64,000 bases of DNA from Trinickia caryophylli (GTDB lineage: Bacteria; Pseudomonadota; Gammaproteobacteria; Burkholderiales; Burkholderiaceae): assembly GCF_034424545.1 (NCBI RefSeq), contig NZ_CP139970.1, positions 3,100,001-3,164,000 on the forward strand, read 5' to 3'. Both the position numbers and the translations under genes were made by a program. Shown piece by piece: positions 56,030 through 64,000 of the stretch (position 1 is its first letter; the number at the start of each line of letters is the position of its first letter). The notes under the pieces are model-generated. The model was not told the origin of the DNA. It worked only from the letters and a program-made list of their open reading frames with translations, and did not search any database.

Positions 56030-56971
56030 TCACAGCTCGTAGTTCTCGTGCTCGCCCTTGAGCGCCTGTTCGATCAGCTTGCGCGTGAGCGTGGGCGAAA
56101 GCAGTTCGACGAGCGTATAGACGTAGCTGCGCAGGTAGGCGCCGTGCTTCAGCGCCACGCGCGTGAGATTCGTGCCGAACAGATGGCCGACCGGCAAGGC
56201 CCGCAAATTCTTGTCGCGCTCGGCATTAAAGGCGATATCGGCCAGGATCCCCACCCCGAGACCCAGCTCGACATAGGTCTTGATGACGTCGGCGTCGATC
56301 GCCTCCAGCACGACGTCGGGCGTCAGATTGCGCCGCGCGAACGCTTCGTTGATCTTGGTCCGCCCCGCAAACGCCGCCTCGTAGGTGATGAGGGGATATT
56401 GCGCCAGATCGTCGAGCGTGAGCAGCTTGCGTTGCAGCAGAGGGTGATCGGCCGGCACGACGGCAACGTGGTGCCACTGGAAGCACGGTAGCGAGACGAG
56501 TTCCTTATAGGTGGCCACCGCTTCGGTCGCGATCGCGATGTCCGCCTGGTCGTGCATGACCATTTCGGCAACCTGCGTCGGGCTGCCTTGCAGGATCGAA
56601 AGATGCACCTTCGGAAAGCGCCGCTTGAACTCGGCGATGGCGGCGGGCAGCGAGTAGCGCGCCTGCGTGTGCGTGGCGGCGATGACGAGGTTGCCCTGGT
56701 CCTGGGCCGCGAAGTCCTTGCCGACGCGCTTGAGGCTCTCCACCTCCTGCAGGATCCGCTCGACGGACGCGAGTATGATGCGCCCGGGCTCGGTCAGCGA
56801 ACGCACGCGCTTCCCGTGGCGCGTGAAGATCTCGACCCCCAATTCGTCCTCGAGTTCGATGATCGCCTTGGAGACGCCGGGCTGCGACGTATACAGCGCC
56901 TTGGCGGCCTCGGTCAGGTTGAAGTTCTGCCGGACGGCCTCACGCACGAACCGAAACTGGTGCAGGTTCAT
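56030..56971 (-). CDS. cysB: LysR-family sulfur regulator CysB
   Basis: A 313-residue CysB-type activator of sulfur assimilation. The N-terminus MNLHQFRFVREAVRQNFNLTEAA and TSQPGVSKAIIELEDELGVEIF are characteristic. The effector domain contains the CysB-like THTQARYSLP, where acetylserine is sensed. It is divergent from cysI across a 210-bp AT-rich control region, so it most likely drives the cys operon. Confidence 0.93.
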   Translation of the reverse strand: MNLHQFRFVREAVRQNFNLTEAAKALYTSQPGVSKAIIELEDELGVEIFTRHGKRVRSLTEPGRIILASVERILQEVESLKRVGKDFAAQDQGNLVIAATHTQARYSLPAAIAEFKRRFPKVHLSILQGSPTQVAEMVMHDQADIAIATEAVATYKELVSLPCFQWHHVAVVPADHPLLQRKLLTLDDLAQYPLITYEAAFAGRTKINEAFARRNLTPDVVLEAIDADVIKTYVELGLGVGILADIAFNAERDKNLRALPVGHLFGTNLTRVALKHGAYLRSYVYTLVELLSPTLTRKLIEQALKGEHENYEL

Positions 56972-57181
56972 TTATAACCTTTTGGCATAAGAACAAAATT
57001 TTTTAGTCGTTTGAAATATAAGGCGAGTTTATTACGATCGGCAGACGTTTTTCAATATGCATAGCTGTTTTTGTCATTAGCACATGAGTTCACGGTCTGA
57101 ACGATGGCCGTGGTCGAGCGTCGATAGCAGTTCGGGCGTCGCGTACCAGGACGCGACGCAGCACAAACCTGGGGTCCCCGA
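56972..57181. promoter_or_regulatory. CysB-cysI divergent control region
   Basis: The first 100 bases are strikingly AT-rich. TTATAACCTTTTGGCATAAG (56972-56991) and TTTGAAATATAAGG (57009-57022) are candidate CysB contacts, with TTTATTACG nearby. A leader of roughly 100 bases without a known riboswitch pattern precedes cysI. No gene is seen. Confidence 0.5.
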
Positions 57182-58861
57182 ATGTATCAATACGATCAGT
57201 ACGACCAGACGATCGTCGACGAACGCGTCGCGCAGTACCGCGACCAGGTCCGCCGCCGTCTGTCGGGCGAATTGAGCGAAGAAGAATTCCGTCCGTTGCG
57301 GCTGCAAAACGGTCTCTACATGCAGCGGCACGCCTACATGCACCGGATCGCGGTCCCGTACGGCAACCTGCGCAGCGACCAACTGCGGATGCTGGCGCGC
57401 ATCGCGCGCGAGCACGACCGCGGCTATGGGCACTTTTCGACGCGCACGAACATGCAGTTCAACTGGATCAAGCTCGAGGAGACGCCGGAAATCCTGGCGA
57501 AGCTCGCCTCGGTGCAGATGCATGCGATCCAGACGTCGGGCAACTGCATCCGCAATATCACGGCCGACCAGTTCGCGGGCGTGGCGCCCGACGAGATCGT
57601 CGATCCGCGCCCGTGGGCTGAGATTCTGCGCCAATGGTCGACGTTCCATCCCGAGTTCGCGTGGCTGCCGCGCAAGTTCAAGATCGCGGTGTCGAGCTCG
57701 AAGGAAGACCGCATCGCCGTGCAGATCCACGACCTCGGCGTCTATCTGTCGAAGAATGCGGCCGGCGAAGTCGTCTGCGCGATTCTGGCGGGCGGCGGCC
57801 TCGGCCGTACGCCGATCATCGGCCAGGTGATCCGCGAAAACCTGCCGTGGCAGCATCTGCTCACCTATTGCGAAGCGGTGCTGCGCGTCTACAACCGCTA
57901 TGGTCGCCGCGACAATCTGTTCAAGGCGCGCATCAAGATCCTCGTGAAGGCGCTGGGCGCGGAGAAGTTCGCGCAGCAGGTGGAGGAGGAGTGGCAGCAT
58001 CTGAAGGACGGCCCCTCCACGCTCACGCAGGCCGAATACGACCGCGTGGCGCAGTATTTCCAGCCGCCGGCCTATGAAAAGGTTTCGGATACGGACGCTT
58101 CGTACGAGAAGCATCTGCTCGAGAACCGCGCCTTCGCGCGCTGGGTCGAGCGCAGCGTGCGCCCGCACAAGGTCCCCGGCTACGCGTCGGTGACGCTCTC
58201 GCTCAAGCCGACGGTCACCGCTCCCGGCGACGTGACCGACAAGCAGATGGAAGCGGCTGCCGATATGGCGGACACCTACTCTTTCGGCCAACTGCGCGTC
58301 TCGCACGAGCAGAACCTGATCCTCGCGGACGTCAAGAAGCATGATCTCTTCGCGGTCTGGGAGCGCGCGAAGCAACTCGGCTTCGCGACGCCGAACATCG
58401 GCCTGCTGACCGACATCATCGCGTGCCCGGGCGGCGATTTCTGCTCGCTCGCGAATGCGAAGTCGATTCCGATCGCGCAGGCGATCCAGCACCGCTTCGA
58501 CGATCTCGACTACGTCTACGATCTCGGCGAGCTCTCGCTCAACATTTCGGGCTGCATGAATTCGTGCGGGCACCATCACGTCGGCAACATCGGCATTCTC
58601 GGCGTCGACAAGGACGGCTCCGAGTGGTACCAGGTATCGCTCGGCGGCGAGCAGGGCACGAGCCCGACCGGCGCGCGCCTCGGCCGCGTGATCGGCCCGT
58701 CGTTCTCCGCCGGCGAAATGCCCGACGTCGTCACGAAGGTGATCGATACCTACGTCGAAAACCGCGTCGACGGCGAGCGTTTCATCGACACCTACAACCG
58801 CATCGGCCTTGCGCCGTTCAAGGAACGTGTCTATGCCTCGCGCCAGCCGGCGCATGCATGA
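57182..58861 (+). CDS. cysI: Sulfite reductase (nitrite/sulfite reductase hemoprotein)
   Basis: A 559-residue siroheme/4Fe-4S enzyme that reduces sulfite to sulfide. Two ferredoxin-like halves are seen (GHFSTRTNMQFNWI early). The cluster ligands are C415 and C421 (CPGGDFCSLANAKS) and C458 and C462 (SGCMNSCGHHHVG). It is first of the cys operon. No flavoprotein subunit cysJ is present, as is usual in this group, which uses ferredoxin or another donor. Confidence 0.93.
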   Translation: MYQYDQYDQTIVDERVAQYRDQVRRRLSGELSEEEFRPLRLQNGLYMQRHAYMHRIAVPYGNLRSDQLRMLARIAREHDRGYGHFSTRTNMQFNWIKLEETPEILAKLASVQMHAIQTSGNCIRNITADQFAGVAPDEIVDPRPWAEILRQWSTFHPEFAWLPRKFKIAVSSSKEDRIAVQIHDLGVYLSKNAAGEVVCAILAGGGLGRTPIIGQVIRENLPWQHLLTYCEAVLRVYNRYGRRDNLFKARIKILVKALGAEKFAQQVEEEWQHLKDGPSTLTQAEYDRVAQYFQPPAYEKVSDTDASYEKHLLENRAFARWVERSVRPHKVPGYASVTLSLKPTVTAPGDVTDKQMEAAADMADTYSFGQLRVSHEQNLILADVKKHDLFAVWERAKQLGFATPNIGLLTDIIACPGGDFCSLANAKSIPIAQAIQHRFDDLDYVYDLGELSLNISGCMNSCGHHHVGNIGILGVDKDGSEWYQVSLGGEQGTSPTGARLGRVIGPSFSAGEMPDVVTKVIDTYVENRVDGERFIDTYNRIGLAPFKERVYASRQPAHA

Positions 58862-58895
58862 CGCACGAACGAGAGAGCCAAGGAAGATTCGAGAG

Positions 58896-59435
58896 ATGAC
58901 TTCGATTATCAAGAACCGCTCGGTCGTCGAGGACGATTGGTACGTCGTGCGTGCAGGCGAGGGCGGCGAATTGCCGGCCGTGGAGACGCTTACGGCCGTG
59001 CGCGTGATCGTGCCGTTCGCGCTCTGGAAAGCGTCGCGCGAGGCGCTCGTGGTCACGCGTGACGCGCAATCGCTCGGCGTGTGGCTTGCGCCCGACGACG
59101 AGCCGGCCGAACTCGTGGCCGATTTCGACAAGATCGCGCTGATCGGCGTGGACTTCCCCGTGTTCCGTGACGGCCGCGGCTACAGCATCGCGCGGCTCTT
59201 GCGCGAGCGCCACGGCTGGCGTGGCGAGCTGCGCGCGATCGGCGACGTATTGCGCGATCAGTTGAACTACATGGCGCGCTGCGGCTTCGATGCGTTCGCC
59301 GTGCGCGCGGACAAGGACGTCCACGATGCGCTGAGAGCGTTCACCGAGTTGTCGGTGCAGTATCAATCGGCAGTCGATACGCCGTTGCCGCTCTTTCGGC
59401 GTCGCGCGGCGGCAGCCGGGGAGTCGCGCGCATGA
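58896..59435 (+). CDS. DUF934 family protein of the cys operon
   Basis: A 179-residue DUF934 protein, conserved between cysI and cysH in beta-proteobacteria. Segments IALIGVDFPVFRDGRGYSIARLLRER and GWRGELRAIGDVLRDQLNYMARCGFDAF are typical. An accessory role for sulfite reductase is inferred from constant linkage only. AAGGAAG precedes ATG 58896. Its stop overlaps cysH by 4 bases. Confidence 0.9.
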   Translation: MTSIIKNRSVVEDDWYVVRAGEGGELPAVETLTAVRVIVPFALWKASREALVVTRDAQSLGVWLAPDDEPAELVADFDKIALIGVDFPVFRDGRGYSIARLLRERHGWRGELRAIGDVLRDQLNYMARCGFDAFAVRADKDVHDALRAFTELSVQYQSAVDTPLPLFRRRAAAAGESRA

Positions 59436-60199
59436 GCACCGCCGTCATCAATCCCGCTTCGCTCGCGGCAGAGGCCGACCTGGCCTCGCTCGCGATGAAG
59501 GTCGCGCGCCTGAACGCATTCATCGATACGATCGGCGCGCGTCACGAAAGCGTGAAGCTCGCGAGCAGCCTGGCGGCCGAAGACATGGTCCTCACGCACG
59601 CGATTCTTTCGCGCGGTGCCTCGATCGGGATCTTCTCGCTCAACACGGGGCGCCTGCATGCGGAGACGATCGGCATGTTCGATCGTGTGCGCGAGCGCTA
59701 TGGCTATGAGATCGAGCAGTTTCATCCGCGTGCCGACGCCGTGGACGCCTACGTGGCGCAGCATGGGCTCAACGCATTTTACGAGAGCGTGGATCTGCGC
59801 AAGCAGTGCTGCGAGATCCGCAAAGTGGAGCCGCTGAACCGCGCGCTCGCGGGCGTGCAAGCCTGGGTGACGGGCCAGCGCCGGGAGCAGTCGGTGACGC
59901 GTGCCGAGCTGCACGAAGAGGAGCGCGATGAAGCGCGCGGCATCGCCAAGTACAATCCGCTCGCGGATTGGACCGAAGCCGACGTCTGGGCATACCTCGC
60001 ACAAAACGACGTGCCGGTGAACCCGCTTCACGCGCGTGGCTATCCGAGCATCGGCTGCGAACCCTGCACGCGCGCCATTCGCCCCGGCGAGGACAGCCGG
60101 GCCGGCCGCTGGTGGTGGGAATCGCGCGATACCAAGGAGTGTGGCCTGCACGTTGCCCCCATTTCGGTCATACCGGGCGCCGCGAAGGCCGCACACTGA
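59432..60199 (+). CDS. cysH: Adenylyl-sulfate (APS) reductase
   Basis: A 255-residue CysH-type reductase. It has C126-C127 (KQCCEIRKVEPL) and C209-x2-C212 (GCEPCTRA), which ligate a 4Fe-4S cluster and mark the APS-reducing form rather than the PAPS-reducing enteric form. The catalytic C237 is in KECGLH. Consistent with this, no cysC APS kinase is found in the operon. It reduces APS to sulfite for CysI. Confidence 0.93.
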   Translation: MSTAVINPASLAAEADLASLAMKVARLNAFIDTIGARHESVKLASSLAAEDMVLTHAILSRGASIGIFSLNTGRLHAETIGMFDRVRERYGYEIEQFHPRADAVDAYVAQHGLNAFYESVDLRKQCCEIRKVEPLNRALAGVQAWVTGQRREQSVTRAELHEEERDEARGIAKYNPLADWTEADVWAYLAQNDVPVNPLHARGYPSIGCEPCTRAIRPGEDSRAGRWWWESRDTKECGLHVAPISVIPGAAKAAH

Positions 60200-60286
60200 G
60201 CCGCTTGAGACGAAAAGCCAATCCCGCAGCATACGAATGCCGCCGGCCCGCAGGGCCACCAGGCAAACGATAGGAACAGCAGATAC

Positions 60287-61249
60287 ATGAGCACCCTTCT
60301 CGAATCCGCCGCGACAGCCCCGCATCCTGCCGCCTCCGCCCGCATGGACCACCTCGACTGGCTGGAAGCGGAATCGATCTACATTCTGCGCGAGCTCGTT
60401 GCCGAGTGCAGCAAGCCGGCGCTGCTGTTTTCGGGCGGCAAGGACTCGGTGGTGGTGCTGCACCTGGCGCTGAAGGCGTTCGGTCTGGGCGCGGCGCGCA
60501 AGACGTCGCTGCCGTTTCCGCTGGTGCACATCGACACGGGGCACAACTACCCGGAGGTGATCGATTTTCGCGACCGACGCGCGGCGCAGATCGGCGCGCA
60601 GCTGGTGGTGGGGCACGTGGAAGATTCGATCAGGCGCGGCACGGTGCGGCTGAGGCGCGAGACGGATTCGCGCAACGCGGCGCAGGCCGTGACGCTGCTG
60701 GAGACGATCGCGGAGCACGGCTACACGGCGATGATCGGCGGGGCGCGGCGCGACGAGGAAAAGGCGCGCGCGAAGGAGCGCATATTCTCGTTTCGCGACG
60801 AGTTCGGGCAGTGGGATCCGAAGGCGCAGCGCCCGGAGCTGTGGAGCCTCTATAACGCGCGGCTGCACGCGGGCGAGCACCTGCGGGTGTTTCCGATCTC
60901 GAACTGGACGGAGCTGGACGTGTGGCAATACATCGCGCGCGAAGGGCTGGAGCTGCCGCCGATCTACTACGCGCACGAGCGCGAGATCGTGCGTCGCAAC
61001 GGGCTGCTGGTGCCGGTGACGCCGCTCACGCCGCTGCGCGAGGGCGAGACGAGCGAGCGCGCGCTGGTGCGCTTTCGCACGGTGGGCGACATCAGCTGCA
61101 CGTGCCCGGTGTCGAGCGACGCGGACGACGTGGAGAAGATCATCGCGGAGACGGCGGTGACGGACATCACGGAGCGCGGGGCGACGCGCATGGACGATCA
61201 GACCTCGGAAGCGGCGATGGAGCAGCGCAAGAAGCAGGGCTACTTCTGA
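60287..61249 (+). CDS. cysD: Sulfate adenylyltransferase subunit 2
   Basis: A 320-residue ATP-sulfurylase catalytic subunit with the PP-loop LLFSGGKDSVVVLHLALKAF, IDTGHNYPEV and GARRDEEKARAKERIFS. With CysN it makes APS from sulfate and ATP. AGGAACAGC precedes the ATG. From about 60420 onward the third codon positions turn strongly to G, a pattern continuing through cysN. Confidence 0.94.
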   Translation: MSTLLESAATAPHPAASARMDHLDWLEAESIYILRELVAECSKPALLFSGGKDSVVVLHLALKAFGLGAARKTSLPFPLVHIDTGHNYPEVIDFRDRRAAQIGAQLVVGHVEDSIRRGTVRLRRETDSRNAAQAVTLLETIAEHGYTAMIGGARRDEEKARAKERIFSFRDEFGQWDPKAQRPELWSLYNARLHAGEHLRVFPISNWTELDVWQYIAREGLELPPIYYAHEREIVRRNGLLVPVTPLTPLREGETSERALVRFRTVGDISCTCPVSSDADDVEKIIAETAVTDITERGATRMDDQTSEAAMEQRKKQGYF

Positions 61250-61359
61250 GCGGGCGCCGGGCGCAAACGGCATCCGGCCATTCATCCAACATCGAGATAT
61301 CGAACGCCCGGCATGAGCGCGGGCGCGGCGAAGCGAAGCGAATACGAAGGGCGTAACAC

Positions 61360-62676
61360 ATGAGCACACATGAACCGGCGGACCTCGGGGTGCTGCGATT
61401 CATCACGGCGGGCAGCGTGGACGATGGCAAGAGCACGCTGATCGGGCGGCTGCTATACGACAGCAAGGCGGTGCTGTCGGACCAGCTTTCGGCGCTCTCG
61501 CGCGCGAAGAACAAGCGCACGGTGGGCGAGCAGATCGATTTGTCGCTGCTGACCGATGGGTTGGAGGCCGAGCGCGAGCAGGGCATCACGATCGATGTGG
61601 CGTACCGGTACTTTGCCACGGCCAGGCGCAAGTTCATCATCGCGGACACGCCAGGGCACGAGCAGTACACGCGCAACATGGTGACGGGGGCGTCGACGGC
61701 GCACGCGGCGATCATCCTGATCGACGCGACGCGGGTGACGTACGACGCGGCGGGCGAGGCGGTGCTGCTGCCGCAGACGAAGCGGCACAGCGCGATCGTG
61801 AAGCTGCTGGCGCTGCAGCACGTGATCGTGGCGATCAACAAGATGGACCTGGTGGAGTACAGCGAGGCGCGCTTCAACGAGATCCGCGACGCGTACGTGC
61901 GGCTGGCGCAGCAGCTGGGGCTCTCGGAGGTGCGTTTCGTGCCGGTGTCGGCGCTCAAGGGCGACAACATCGTGACGGCGAGCGAGCGCATGCCGTGGTA
62001 CGCGGGCGAGCCGCTGCTGGACGTGCTGGAGCAGTTGCCGGTGGGCACGCGCGCGGGCGAGGCGCTGCGCTTTCCGGTGCAGTGGGTGGCGCGCCAGGAC
62101 GGGGCGAGCGCGGACGACTTCCGCGGCTACATGGGGCGCGTGGAGGCGGGCGAGGTGCGCGTGGGCGACACGGTGGCGGTGCTGCCGGCGGGGCGCACGG
62201 CGACGGTGGCGGAGATCGTGGCGCCGGTGGTGGGCGGCACGGCGGCGGTGGCGAGCGCGTTCGCGGGCCAGACGGTGACGATCCGGCTGGAGGAGGACGT
62301 GGACGTATCGCGCGGGGACATGTTCGTGCGGGCCGAGCAGGCGCCGCAGCCGGCGAAGAAGCTGGAGGCGGACCTGTGCTGGTTCGACGAGGAGCCGCTG
62401 TCGACGCAGCGCAAGTACCTGCTCAAGCAGACGACGACGACGGTGTTCGCGCGGGTGGGCGCGGTGAAGGAAGTGCTGGACGTGCACACGCTGGCGCATA
62501 CGAGCGAGCGGCACGAGCTGGGGATGAACGACATCGGGCGGGTGGCGCTGACGCTGCAAAAGCCGCTCGTGTGCGATGCATACGACGACGAACCGGGCAC
62601 GGGCGCGTTCGTGCTCATCGACGAAGCCACGCATCATACGGTCGCAGCCGGCATGATTCGTGCATACTCGGCCTGA
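61360..62676 (+). CDS. cysN: Sulfate adenylyltransferase subunit 1 (GTPase)
   Basis: A 438-residue elongation-factor-like GTPase that drives ATP sulfurylase. G motifs are GSVDDGKSTL (18-27), the DTPGHEQY segment and NKMDLV. It is shorter than the 475-residue E. coli protein and carries no fused APS kinase, agreeing with the APS-reducing CysH. The third-position G bias persists to about 62570. Confidence 0.94.
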   Translation: MSTHEPADLGVLRFITAGSVDDGKSTLIGRLLYDSKAVLSDQLSALSRAKNKRTVGEQIDLSLLTDGLEAEREQGITIDVAYRYFATARRKFIIADTPGHEQYTRNMVTGASTAHAAIILIDATRVTYDAAGEAVLLPQTKRHSAIVKLLALQHVIVAINKMDLVEYSEARFNEIRDAYVRLAQQLGLSEVRFVPVSALKGDNIVTASERMPWYAGEPLLDVLEQLPVGTRAGEALRFPVQWVARQDGASADDFRGYMGRVEAGEVRVGDTVAVLPAGRTATVAEIVAPVVGGTAAVASAFAGQTVTIRLEEDVDVSRGDMFVRAEQAPQPAKKLEADLCWFDEEPLSTQRKYLLKQTTTTVFARVGAVKEVLDVHTLAHTSERHELGMNDIGRVALTLQKPLVCDAYDDEPGTGAFVLIDEATHHTVAAGMIRAYSA

Positions 62677-62723
62677 CCGGGCGAGCATGACGCCGCTCGG
62701 ACGTTGACGAGGATGAATGGCGA

Positions 62724-63500
62724 ATGGGTAAGGTGTATCTGATCGGTGCGGGTCCTGGTGCGGCGGATCTCATTACGGTGCGCGGTGCCCGATTGTTGGG
62801 CATGGCCGACGTGGTGCTGCACGATGCGCTAGTCGAACCGGAAATGCTCGAGTACGCGCCGCATGCCCGCAAGATCGCCGTCGGCAAGCGTTGCGGCCGT
62901 CGCTCGACGGCCCAGCAGTTCATCAACAAGCAGATCGTGGATGCCGCGCGTGCGCACTCATGTGTGGTGCGCCTGAAGGGTGGCGATCCGATGCTGTTTG
63001 GCCGGGCCGATGAGGAAATGCGTGCGCTCGAGGAGGCCGGCATCGAATACGAGGTCGTACCCGGCATTACGGCCGCGCTGGCGGCGGCCTCGGCAGTCAA
63101 GCGCTCGCTGACCCTGCGCGGCGTCGCGCGCAGCGTCGCGCTGGCCACACGCAGCCGCGCGGCCGACACGCAGGAGATTCGCGAGCAGGTCAACGCCGAT
63201 TCGCTCGTGTTCTACATGGGCCGCGACAGCGCGCCCGAAATCGCGCAGCAACTGATCGATGCGGGGCGTCCAGCCGCAACACCCGTCGCGATCGTCGAGG
63301 CCTGCAGTACCCCGCGCGAGCGCACGCTCACGCTGACGCTCGAAGCGCTGGCCATGGGCGAGGCGCAGCAATGGCTCGATCCCCAGCAGCCGAGCCTGCT
63401 CATGATCGGCGAAGCGTTTGCCGAGCGCGTGCCGGCGGGCAAGCCCGAGCAAGCGCAGGTGGGCGACGCGCCGCGCGCCGGCATGCGGCACGCGGCCTGA
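62724..63500 (+). CDS. cobA: Uroporphyrinogen-III C-methyltransferase
   Basis: A 258-residue SAM-dependent methylase that converts uroporphyrinogen III to precorrin-2 for siroheme, the CysI cofactor. The motifs VYLIGAGPGAADLITVRGARLL, VRLKGGDPMLFGRADEEM and VPGITAALAAASA are diagnostic. Unlike CysG it has no dehydrogenase/chelatase half; the next gene may supply chelation. It is last in the plus-strand cys operon. Confidence 0.93.
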   Translation: MGKVYLIGAGPGAADLITVRGARLLGMADVVLHDALVEPEMLEYAPHARKIAVGKRCGRRSTAQQFINKQIVDAARAHSCVVRLKGGDPMLFGRADEEMRALEEAGIEYEVVPGITAALAAASAVKRSLTLRGVARSVALATRSRAADTQEIREQVNADSLVFYMGRDSAPEIAQQLIDAGRPAATPVAIVEACSTPRERTLTLTLEALAMGEAQQWLDPQQPSLLMIGEAFAERVPAGKPEQAQVGDAPRAGMRHAA

Positions 63501-63695
63501 GCGCAGCCAGCGCCGAGGCCCGCCTCCATTCGACCGGGCGGGCTATTGGGGACTATCGGCGGCTATCGGCCACCATCGGCCACCATCGGCCACCGATCCG
63601 CTCGCTGCCCGGCTACCCGTTTTTCTCTTCCACGATCCGCAATCGACGCAATCGACGCAAGCGACTCGCCGGGTCGCTCGGCGGCCCGACGTCGC
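63501..63695. repeat. Short tandem repeats between cobA and cbiX
   Basis: ATCGGCCACC is repeated three times in a row at 63565-63594, and GCAATCGAC twice near 63639-63657. No gene or clear terminator is seen in this 195-bp convergent gap. Confidence 0.6.
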
Positions 63696-64000
63696 TCACT
63701 CGCCTTCGATCTGCCGCAGGCTGTAACGCGCGAGCGCGTCGAGCACGGCCTCGTCTTCCCCCACGGGTGCCGCGCACCGGATCTCGACACCGGGGTGCGC
63801 CGCACGGCACCGGTCGAGCACGGTCGGCAGATCGCGCCGAATATGCCCTCCCACGCCGACGAACACCGGCACCACGGCCACGACCGTGCAGCCGGCCGCC
63901 ACTTGCTGCGCGATAGCCGTCGGCAAATCGGGGCTCATGAGTTCGAGAAACGCGAGGCTGACGGGCGTGACGGGGCCGCATGCGTCACGCAGCTTTTGCG
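63696..64000 (-). CDS. cbiX: Sirohydrochlorin chelatase/CbiX-family protein, N-terminus cut by window edge
   Basis: The C-terminal about 100 residues of a small CbiX/SirB-type chelatase are present. They read LRDACGPVTPVSLAFLELM, then SPDLPTAIAQQVAAGCTVV, VVPVFVGVGGHIRRDLP and IRCAAPVGEDEAVLDAL. The family inserts Fe or Co into sirohydrochlorin. It is convergent with cobA; together they would supply siroheme to CysI. The frame stays open to base 64000, so the start lies outside. Confidence 0.85.
   Translation of the reverse strand, partial: QKLRDACGPVTPVSLAFLELMSPDLPTAIAQQVAAGCTVVAVVPVFVGVGGHIRRDLPTVLDRCRAAHPGVEIRCAAPVGEDEAVLDALARYSLRQIEGE

Noticed and set aside
56972..57181. A SAM or other sulfur riboswitch before cysI
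   Set aside because: No recognisable aptamer core; CysB control explains the region better.
63565..63657. Tandem ATCGGCCACC and GCAATCGAC repeats as a CRISPR array
   Set aside because: Repeats are 9-10 bp and directly adjacent with no spacers; no cas genes.

Overview
The window is high-GC DNA with the gene order and protein style of a Burkholderiaceae chromosome (Burkholderia, Paraburkholderia, Trinickia or a close relative). The evidence is the rpmB-rpmG, fkpB-ispH and cysI-DUF934-cysH-cysD-cysN-cobA-cbiX layouts, an IS407-type insertion sequence, and general codon use. Genus assignment is inference. Almost everything outside 31.9-39.2 kb and 50.9-54.5 kb looks like ordinary core or metabolic sequence.

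Layout. 1-4.3 kb: housekeeping genes (nadB cut by the left edge, ribosomal proteins L33 and L28, radC, fkpB, ispH). 4.3-8.8 kb: a branched-chain amino-acid importer livHMGF behind a long leader that carries an intrinsic terminator. 8.9-15.1 kb: a GNAT acetyltransferase coupled to an ArgD-like aminotransferase, a 2Fe-2S flavin reductase, an SDR protein, a tiny membrane protein, a 16S rRNA pseudouridine synthase, a DUF2946 protein and CopC. 15.2-30.6 kb: a complete hexarate/hexuronate catabolic locus. A LysR regulator is divergent from kdgD, ketoglutarate-semialdehyde dehydrogenase, a hexarate transporter, two tandem glucarate dehydratases, galactarate dehydratase, uronate dehydrogenase and a lactonase, followed by a four-gene ABC importer. 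Together they take glucuronate/galacturonate or glucarate/galactarate to 2-oxoglutarate. A decayed MFS transporter remnant ends the locus.

31.9-39.2 kb is the most distinctive part. It is visibly AT-richer than the rest and encodes a class II microcin (double-glycine bacteriocin) system: a small membrane protein that may be the immunity factor, an 82-84-residue precursor with a GG leader and a Gly/Ala-rich core, an HlyD-type adaptor, a C39-peptidase ABC exporter and a TolC-type outer-membrane channel. The exporter gene is split by a complete 1,236-bp IS407-like element with a 4-bp target duplication (GAGC). Removing the element and one repeat restores a single 750-codon frame. The system is therefore nearly intact but probably silenced recently.

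39.4-50.8 kb: a chemotaxis receptor; an overlapping operon of a YdeP/FdhF-like molybdoenzyme with a cyanide-insensitive-type bd oxidase (cioAB); a 664-residue protein with a poly-proline linker and a C-terminal R-S-E ADP-ribosyltransferase fold, which is a candidate secreted effector; and an MFS exporter divergent from a LysR regulator.

50.9-54.6 kb is a small scarred island next to a tRNA-Leu(CAA) gene. It holds two diverged copies of an unrecognised two-gene cassette (a secreted four-cysteine protein coupled to an acidic 85-87-residue protein), each behind the same inverted-repeat element. It also holds an integrase remnant, a MazEF toxin-antitoxin pair with a direct-repeat operator, a transposase remnant, and a duplicated module next to the tRNA terminator. 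One cassette copy has a frameshift in its first gene.

54.8-64 kb: an orphan amino-acid-type binding protein, cysB, and the assimilatory sulfate-reduction operon cysI-DUF934-cysH-cysD-cysN-cobA, ending in a sirohydrochlorin chelatase cut by the right edge. All calls come from reading the sequence; no database search was run.
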